Origin: an uncultured Terrimonas sp.
Lineage (GTDB): Bacteria > Bacteroidota > Bacteroidia > Chitinophagales > Chitinophagaceae
Reading direction: 5' to 3'
DNA length: 12,087 bases
Assembly: GCA_946886925.1 (NCBI GenBank)
Contig: CAMPJQ010000029.1
Span: 1 to 12,087 of the forward strand
How positions within the stretch are numbered: position 1 is the stretch's first letter; the number at the start of each line of letters is the position of its first letter. This document shows, piece after piece, positions 7,491 through 12,087 of the stretch. The notes beneath the pieces were generated by a model. The model was not told where the DNA came from. It did not search any database and saw nothing but the letters and a program-made list of their open reading frames with translations. The translations under genes and the position numbers were made by a program.

Positions 7491-8720
7491 CTACCTGCGT
7501 TTTAAAAAATAATCTGTAATACCCAACACTATACCTTTGCCGTAATCATAATAATCATTTATCGTAAGGTATGACCCGTTGTTAATTCTTGATTGCGGAA
7601 TTTCGAAAGTGCCTGAAGGAACATTAAATTCTTTTGCCAGGCAATCATTCAGTGATCCCGGAAATTCCATAGGAATACGCTCTACCGGCCAATACCTGTT
7701 AAGGTGCGGTGTGAGGTCAGTCAACATATCTTTGGGCGTGTGCAGGAGGTTCATTGAGCCTTGCTGCCCCTGGCTGTGAATATCTAATGCAAGGTCAATA
7801 TTTCGTCCGGAGCTTCGCCAGTGGCGGATCCATTTTTTCACACAGGCTGCTTCGGGTTCAACAGGCAGGTGAAGCGTATCGGTAAAATCATCATCCCATT
7901 CCTGGTTCAGGTCTTCATAGTTAGCATTAAACCTTGTTATGCCATGAAAAATACCATCCGGGTTCATCATCGGGATGATCTTGTAAATTGTAGTCTTTCT
8001 TGCAATGGCGGCATTTTCATCATCCGAAAGAAGAAAGTTAATAAGCCCCGATACTACATACCCCCCGCAATATTCACCTGCATGTTGTAGTGTGGTAATA
8101 AACACTACTTTCTTTTCAGTATCGGGTACGGCGGTATCTGTAACCGTTAGTAAACTGATTTTTCTGCTCTCATGCGTTGTGCCTAAAGTTTCAATAGCTA
8201 AAAATGGGTTCTTGGCAACCGAATCAATCAACGCCAATCCCTGGCTGTAAGAAAACGGGTGCGCGTATGCTATCCATACTGAATCTTGTGTAAAAAGGTT
8301 TCGAAAAGTAAGGGAATGAAGTTTTGAATCATATTGCACATCATTAATTCTACCCCAGTTTTTTTTGTCATAGGAATAAACGGGCTGGGTACTTTTGGTA
8401 TAAATGAGGTGCGGACCATCCCTGTAAATACCAGCCAAACTGTCTAATGTAATGGTGATATCTTTGTTGGCTACATTATTCAATTTAAAATAAAACCAAT
8501 AATACTGGTTATCACTGCTGCTCTTTTGTTTCCAGTGCCTGGGCCAACCAGTGAGGAAATTGGGCTTTGATTCCCACAATGTATCTATGCTGCCTGAATC
8601 GAAGTTGCTGCTTACTACTATAGGTGATGAGTTAGCAGCATGGCTGTTTTTGGCAGGCTTACAATCCATACCGGAGAATGCAACAGCAATCATTATGAAA
8701 AAAAATGCCCGTGACTCCAT
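7491..8720 (-). CDS. Exported M14-family zinc carboxypeptidase-like protein
   Basis: A 409-residue protein. Residues 1-20 look like an export signal ending in GMDC; C20 could be lipidated, but the lipobox is not canonical. Residues of about 35-180 form a beta-rich N-terminal domain as in cytosolic-carboxypeptidase-like M14 proteins. The peptidase domain follows: zinc ligands H213 and E216 (LQHAGEYCGG), the NPDG motif (253-256), third zinc ligand H315 (LDIHSQGQ), and the catalytic glutamate E373 (SGTFEIPQS). Family members remove C-terminal residues from peptides or proteins. Oddly, the motif that is normally DLNR reads DLNQ (270-273), replacing the arginine that binds the substrate C-terminal carboxylate, so specificity may differ from ordinary carboxypeptidases. 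The 3' end lies 41 bp from the MITE-like repeat, and the DUF4832 gene is next downstream on the same strand. An alternative start is the ATG for residue 10. Confidence 0.85.
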   Translation of the reverse strand: MESRAFFFIMIAVAFSGMDCKPAKNSHAANSSPIVVSSNFDSGSIDTLWESKPNFLTGWPRHWKQKSSSDNQYYWFYFKLNNVANKDITITLDSLAGIYRDGPHLIYTKSTQPVYSYDKKNWGRINDVQYDSKLHSLTFRNLFTQDSVWIAYAHPFSYSQGLALIDSVAKNPFLAIETLGTTHESRKISLLTVTDTAVPDTEKKVVFITTLQHAGEYCGGYVVSGLINFLLSDDENAAIARKTTIYKIIPMMNPDGIFHGITRFNANYEDLNQEWDDDFTDTLHLPVEPEAACVKKWIRHWRSSGRNIDLALDIHSQGQQGSMNLLHTPKDMLTDLTPHLNRYWPVERIPMEFPGSLNDCLAKEFNVPSGTFEIPQSRINNGSYLTINDYYDYGKGIVLGITDYFLKRR

Positions 8721-8725
8721 ATTGT

Positions 8726-8733
8726 CAAATCTA
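8726..8733 (-). promoter_or_regulatory. Candidate -7 element of the M14 peptidase gene
   Basis: On the minus strand this reads TAGATTTG, a perfect TAnnTTTG match, ending only five bases before the ATG at 8720. Transcription starting the usual few bases downstream would give an almost leaderless mRNA, or the true start codon is the in-frame ATG of residue 10. No good -33 element is seen, so this may be chance in AT-rich DNA. Confidence 0.3.
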
Positions 8734-8875
8734 TCGGTAATACAAAAAAGATTTTTAATCTATTTCGGTTATTAACTATCTTATTTTGATCATTCCGTGA
8801 ACCCGTGATTAAAGTAAAGACAAAATAGGTTACTACTTTGTATAAATTGATTAACACTTGAGATATTGATACATT

Positions 8876-8883
8876 TAATTTTG
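8876..8883 (+). promoter_or_regulatory. Candidate -7 element before the decayed gene at 8996
   Basis: TAATTTTG is a perfect TAnnTTTG match, 112 bases upstream of the remnant's ATG. TTG triplets occur upstream but none at ideal spacing. The leader that would follow contains a short perfect dyad CCGGCATGTGCCGG (8894-8907). The rest of the 8721-8995 gap shows no gene; a 94-codon minus-strand frame there has no recognisable features. Confidence 0.25.
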
Positions 8884-8995
8884 GTTCACCTTTCCGGCAT
8901 GTGCCGGGGCAATCGTCCTGGTCTAATGTACCAGCACCAGGGCTTGCGACAATTTGAATGTACCCGGGATTATACATTACCCAAAAAAATATTGT

Positions 8996-9549
8996 ATGTC
9001 TGCAAAGTTTATTTTACTGATTGCCTGTTTTGTTTTCAGCACACATTCTTATTCCCAGCAAAACATTAAAATGGCTGTAAATGGTCTTAGCCGCTTACAA
9101 ACCATTGACGGCATAGGCGTTAATATAAATACCAGGAGTTGGAAAGATGATGAATTAAAGCCTGCTATTGATTTGCTGGTTGACTCCATGCAGGCGAAAA
9201 TTTTTCGTGTGATCCTGGAAACGCCGAAAGACTGGGAGAACGTTAACGATAATAATGATCCGTTTGTATACAACTGGAAATATTACGACAGTCTTTCGCT
9301 GCAACGCGGGTAAGCGGTAACGGGTATCATACGCATACCTCACCGGTATATGTATACATTGATGGCAAAAATATTATGGCGGGCAAAGAAGATGCATTGT
9401 ATTTTGTGAGATGGATAGATAATATATTGGCCAATATTGCTGATGAAGGAAAATGGAAGAAATTTTTTCCTGAAACACTTGACAAGGTAAGATTGCATTA
9501 TCAGCAGGCGAGAGGTTATTATGAAGGCATTATAAGCCCAGGCAAATGA
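8996..9549 (+). pseudogene. Chimeric remnant: 5' end of a secreted glycoside-hydrolase-like gene joined to 3' end of a CehA/McbA-like metallohydrolase gene
   Basis: From ATG 8996 the frame gives a signal peptide (MSAKFILLIACFVFSTHSYS) followed by QTIDGIGVNINTRSW and NDNNDPFVYNWKYYDS. This is the start of a TIM-barrel glycoside hydrolase of GH30/cellulase style. The frame stops at 9311-9313 after about 105 codons. From about 9292 a different frame takes over (SFAATRVSGNGYHTHTSPVYV, then ALYFVRWIDNILANI and VRLHYQQARGYYEGI) and ends at the TGA at 9547-9549. This second part resembles the C-terminal end of CehA/McbA-type PHP metallohydrolases and lacks any catalytic part. The simplest reading is a deletion that removed the 3' part of one gene and the 5' part of the next, leaving a frame-shifted joint near 9290-9297. 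I choose 8996 rather than the longer frame from 8954 because the signal peptide begins there. Neither half should be functional. Confidence 0.75.
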
Positions 9550-9606
9550 TGGGTGTTTAAATTTTACACTACCTTATTAGGCTTGATATTGTGGAAAAAG
9601 TGTAAG

Positions 9607-9691
9607 CACATAGGAGCATAGAAACATAGGTGCACATAGAATAACTTAAAAACCAAACTTTGAGTGCCTATGATCCTACTGTGCCTATGTG
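9607..9691. repeat. Long imperfect inverted repeat built on CACATAGG
   Basis: The left arm (9607-9635) begins CACATAGG and contains CATAGGTGCAC; the right arm (9664-9691) read in reverse begins CACATAGG and ends CATAGGCAC. The arms pair over roughly 28 bases with an AT-rich loop of 28 bases. Within each arm a CATAG-type unit recurs about every 9-11 bases. The element lies between the decayed chimeric gene and the PIG-L-type gene. Its right arm ends 34 bases before the PIG-L start codon. It could act as a terminator-like hairpin or be an intergenic repeat family; only genome copy number would tell. Confidence 0.65.
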
Positions 9692-9725
9692 ATAAAAAAT
9701 ATTCGTCAATTCATAACTAAAACAA

Positions 9726-10559
9726 ATGAGAAATTATTTCCTGTATGCAGCATTCCTTTTGTTGTTTAGCTGTAGCAATGAACAAAAAACATCTCTGGAA
9801 TCCGTGACCGGAGACAGTGCATCACCCAAAACCATTATGGCGGTGTTCGCGCACCCCGACGATGAGATTGACGTGAGTCCCTTGCTTACAAAACTTGCAT
9901 CGCAGGGACATAAAGTATATTTAACCATCGCTACCAATGGCGATATGGGCATTCGGGATCACGCCAAAATACCGGCAGGGGATTCGCTTGCCCATGTGCG
10001 GGCGCGGGAAACAGAATGTACATGCAAAACACTGGGCATAAATCCACCCATTATGCTTGGGTTGGGAGATGGAAAATTGACCAGCCGGAGTACGCTTTCC
10101 ATTTTAAGAAAAAGATTAGACAGCGTTATTACTATCTATAAACCGGATATCGTCATTACATGGGGAGCCGAGGGCGGTTCAGGTCATCCCGATCACAGGA
10201 TGGTTGGCGCGGTAGTTACCGAAATTTTCCAGTCCGGGCAGGCTTCCCATTTTGGTAAATTATTTTATACTGCCATACCAACCGAACACTGGAAAGATGA
10301 ACCTCCGTATAAATCAGAGATATCAATGGATTATCACAGGGGCTATAAATCTGTAGAGAAAAAGTATTTACCCATACGTATATGGTGTAGTGAAGCGGAA
10401 AATAAAATCGCCAGGGAAGCCATGCGCTGCAATACATCTCAATACCCGCCTGAAGAATTAGATGATAACGAGCTCTGGATGAACAATATGAATAAGGATA
10501 CCGTTTATTTAAGACCTTATACCAACGCGGGGTATATGAGTGATGATATTTTTAAATAG
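9726..10559 (+). CDS. PIG-L/LmbE-family deacetylase, probable lipoprotein
   Basis: A 277-residue protein. Residues 1-16 form a lipoprotein signal (MRNYFLYAAFLLLFSC) with a good lipobox LFSC, so C16 is likely lipidated and the enzyme anchored outside the cytoplasm. The zinc site of the family is visible as AHPDDE (H43, D46 as ligands, D45 as general base) and HPDH (154-157, H157 as third ligand). Family members hydrolyse N-acetyl groups from N-acetylglucosamine-type substrates such as GlcNAc-lipids, mycothiol or bacillithiol precursors, and antibiotic intermediates. An exported form suggests deacetylation of an external amino sugar or glycan, which is inference. The length is normal and the frame is intact, in contrast with the decayed genes on both sides. 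No TAnnTTTG element or Shine-Dalgarno is seen just upstream; the CACATAGG hairpin sits there instead. The 3' end lies about 20 bases from the remnant of the opposite-strand pseudogene. Confidence 0.92.
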   Translation: MRNYFLYAAFLLLFSCSNEQKTSLESVTGDSASPKTIMAVFAHPDDEIDVSPLLTKLASQGHKVYLTIATNGDMGIRDHAKIPAGDSLAHVRARETECTCKTLGINPPIMLGLGDGKLTSRSTLSILRKRLDSVITIYKPDIVITWGAEGGSGHPDHRMVGAVVTEIFQSGQASHFGKLFYTAIPTEHWKDEPPYKSEISMDYHRGYKSVEKKYLPIRIWCSEAENKIAREAMRCNTSQYPPEELDDNELWMNNMNKDTVYLRPYTNAGYMSDDIFK

Positions 10560-10579
10560 GGGGTACTTTTTATTATGTG

Positions 10580-11131
10580 GTGCGTGCAATACAAAACGTT
10601 TGGCAGCATCAAAGCCTTTGAATTCCAGATCTCCGGCATTGGTAGTGGTATATGGAAAATTCGGCACGAAATGTAGCGGGCATTATACCATGGTCTATTG
10701 CATATGCTGCAAGCTTTTCCACAATATTCATTACGGTGTGTCGCCGCTGTAAGCATAATACAGGCGTGCCGATTCGAGCCAGTTAGGGATATTTTCGCCA
10801 ACATCATTCACCCATGCGTCGGACTCCTGCAAAATTTTTCCATTACCTACCTTGTATGCGCAGTAAAAATAATATTGCGGCTACTGCTATCTCGGTGGCG
10901 GCCGGGACTATAGGGCACGGATGTTTTGATAAAATTCCACCGTTGCCGCAGAAAAATATCATAAGCCCGGGATTGTGGTTGTATCCACGAAGTAATTTTG
11001 GATTGAACATCTAAAACAACTATATGCGTAGCGATGGAGTCCGATTTTTCTGAAGCTCGGTTTGATGGGTGCTGGGGGCACAGGGAGCCTGCGATTAAAC
11101 AATTGAATAATAAAAAGATTGTTTTATTTAT
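10580..11131 (-). pseudogene. Frameshifted and 3'-truncated remnant of an exported protein, possibly (alpha/alpha)-barrel glycan-active
   Basis: Reading the minus strand and switching frames recovers one continuous protein. Segment A (11131 to about 10883) starts at an ATA that looks like a lost ATG (INKTIFLLFNCLIAGSLC, a signal peptide) and includes VVLDVQSKITSWIQPQ and FLRQRWNFIKTSVPYSPG. Segment B (10880-10734) gives PQYYFYCAYKVGNGKIL and GENIPNWLESARLYYAYSGD. Segment C (10731-10666) gives MNIVEKLAAYAIDHGIMPATF. Segment D (10664 to about 10581) gives PNFPYTTTNAGDLEFKGF and AAKRFVLH. The joints at about 10882, 10733 and 10665 each fit small deletions. Everything after LH is missing. The recovered protein resembles exported proteins with an alpha-helical toroid built around SARLYYAYSGD-type repeats; I cannot name a family or reaction with confidence. 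This accounts for most of the 733-bp stretch between the flanking genes. Confidence 0.7.
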
Positions 11132-11176
11132 GTGTAAAATCTTTTGGTAAGCAATCAAACAAACTTATTATATCTC

Positions 11177-11217
11177 ATAAGCTATTTTCTACCTGATTTG
11201 GCAAATCATTAGCTTAT
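11177..11217. promoter_or_regulatory. Nested dyad upstream of the decayed gene
   Basis: ATAAGCTA (11177-11184) and TAGCTTAT (11210-11217) are perfect inverted repeats. Between them lies a second perfect dyad, GATTT-ggc-AAATC (11195-11207). The structure lies 46 bases upstream of the presumed lost start of the pseudogene and 75 bases past the stop of the AraC gene at 11293. It could be an operator or a weak bidirectional terminator; no run of T follows on either side, which weakens the terminator reading. The remaining bases of 11132-11292 show nothing else. Confidence 0.35.
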
Positions 11218-11292
11218 TTTGTAGTGGATAATAATTGTATTTTGTAACTGAAGGTATCCTCTGCAACAGGGGATAATAAATCGCGGCAGGGG

Positions 11293-12087
11293 TTATACCG
11301 GTTGATATACAGATATTTTCTGATAGTTCATGCGGTAAGTTTTGGGCTGGCAGTCTTTGAACTTCTTAAACTGCCTGTAAAAGAAAGGGATGCTTTCAAA
11401 GCCGGAAGCATAACATATTTCGCTAATCTGCTTATCGGTTTCGATGAGCAGTTTGCAGGCTCTGTTGATTTTGTATTCATTTAAAAATTCGAAGAAAGGC
11501 TTTTTCATGGTTTTACTGAAATACCGCGAAAAGTACTCTTCACTCATGTTTAGTCTTGATGCGATATCAGCCAGGGAAACCGGCTCCTGGTAATGCGCCT
11601 GGATATAATTGTAAACGGTATTGATGCGTGTTTTGTCGGTCTCATTAAGATCGCCGGTAAATTCCTGTTCACACAAAAAACGGAATGCGGAATTGTGTGC
11701 CAGATCCTGTAATATCTGCAGCAATATCATCAGCTTATCAAATGCTGATGCATTAAGCAGGTCGAAGAATTTTTGTTTTAATTCCGTAGCTACGCCGTTG
11801 TCAACCTTAATGCCCTTGTTCATTAAGGCGGCTAAGTTTCTGATGGCCTCAAATTCTATGCTCTGCATCCATGATTTGTCAAAAAATTCTTCCTTCAAAT
11901 AAATAACAATAGCCGTTACCGGCTGTTCCTGGTCGGCAGTGGTATTCCATGTATGTGGTAAGTTAGAGCCCAGCAAAACAAGCTCCTCTTCATAAAAATT
12001 TTCAATGGAATTACCTACATATCTCACACCTTTGCCACTCATGATAAAGGCCAACTCCAGCTCTGAATGATAGTGCCAGGGATAATA
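11293..12087 (-). CDS. AraC-family transcriptional regulator, N-terminus outside window
   Basis: The frame is open from the right edge (base 12087) to the TAA at 11293-11295, giving 264 codons. The part entering from the edge reads YYPWHYHSELELAFIMSGKG, the usual second strand region of an AraC-type cupin, so only a short N-terminal piece is missing and the start lies beyond the window. The cupin continues to VLLGSNLPHTW. Helical residues follow, and then a C-terminal DNA-binding domain with two helix-turn-helix motifs (PVSLADIASRLNMSEEYFSRYF and QISEICYASGFESIPFFYRQF) and a family-typical QPKTYR ending. It should be a cytoplasmic DNA-binding activator or repressor sensing a small ligand, of unknown identity. 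The closest downstream DNA is the decayed gene, so its original target in this locus may be gone; targets to the right of the window are equally possible. Confidence 0.92.
   Translation of the reverse strand, partial: YYPWHYHSELELAFIMSGKGVRYVGNSIENFYEEELVLLGSNLPHTWNTTADQEQPVTAIVIYLKEEFFDKSWMQSIEFEAIRNLAALMNKGIKVDNGVATELKQKFFDLLNASAFDKLMILLQILQDLAHNSAFRFLCEQEFTGDLNETDKTRINTVYNYIQAHYQEPVSLADIASRLNMSEEYFSRYFSKTMKKPFFEFLNEYKINRACKLLIETDKQISEICYASGFESIPFFYRQFKKFKDCQPKTYRMNYQKISVYQPV

Noticed and set aside
8894..8907. Perfect dyad CCGGCATGTGCCGG as a terminator
   Set aside because: The loop would be only two bases and no T-tract follows on either strand; it is more likely chance or a protein-binding site.
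8693..8977. 94-codon minus-strand frame upstream of the M14 gene
   Set aside because: It overlaps the start of the M14 gene, lacks recognisable motifs and has no promoter or ribosome-binding signal of its own.
10517..10807. 96-codon minus-strand frame past the PIG-L gene
   Set aside because: It overlaps the PIG-L 3' end and mixes frames of the pseudogene; the recovered protein sequence runs through other frames.

Overview
This window looks like the chromosome of a Bacteroidota bacterium, probably of the Chitinophagaceae type. The evidence is moderate GC, secreted enzymes with short signal peptides or a lipobox, little Shine-Dalgarno signal, several perfect TAnnTTTG (-7) promoter elements, DUF5107-TPR and DUF4832 proteins, and intergenic inverted repeats of a kind common in this phylum. 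The genus is inferred from protein style only.

Left part (1-5619): a very long DUF5107-TPR protein runs leftward off the window. It is divergent from an AraC-type regulator (3333-4256) across an 83-bp gap that holds overlapping promoter-like elements. The regulator converges, with only 4 bp between stop codons, on a class III PLP aminotransferase (4261-5619, minus). Middle part (5760-8720, minus): a secreted DUF4832 TIM-barrel protein that looks like a glycoside hydrolase, then an exported M14 metallocarboxypeptidase-like protein with an altered DLNR motif. A 133-bp MITE-like inverted repeat sits between them.

Right part (8996-12087): a zone of gene decay around one intact gene. At 8996-9549 the 5' end of a secreted glycoside-hydrolase-like gene is joined out of frame to the 3' end of a CehA/McbA-like metallohydrolase gene. 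A long hairpin built on the CACATAGG motif follows. Next is an intact PIG-L/LmbE-type deacetylase lipoprotein (9726-10559). On the opposite strand at 10580-11131 lies a broken gene with at least three frameshifts and a lost 3' end; a simple ORF scan does not show it as a gene. A second AraC-type regulator (11293 to beyond 12087, minus) enters from the right edge.

The gene set fits an accessory carbohydrate or amino-compound scavenging locus: exported hydrolases, a deacetylase, two AraC regulators and a transaminase. The substrate cannot be named from sequence. I see no phage, CRISPR, toxin-antitoxin or defence system. The most interesting material is structural: two decayed genes, two intergenic inverted-repeat elements, and promoters placed so close to start codons that leaderless mRNAs are predicted.
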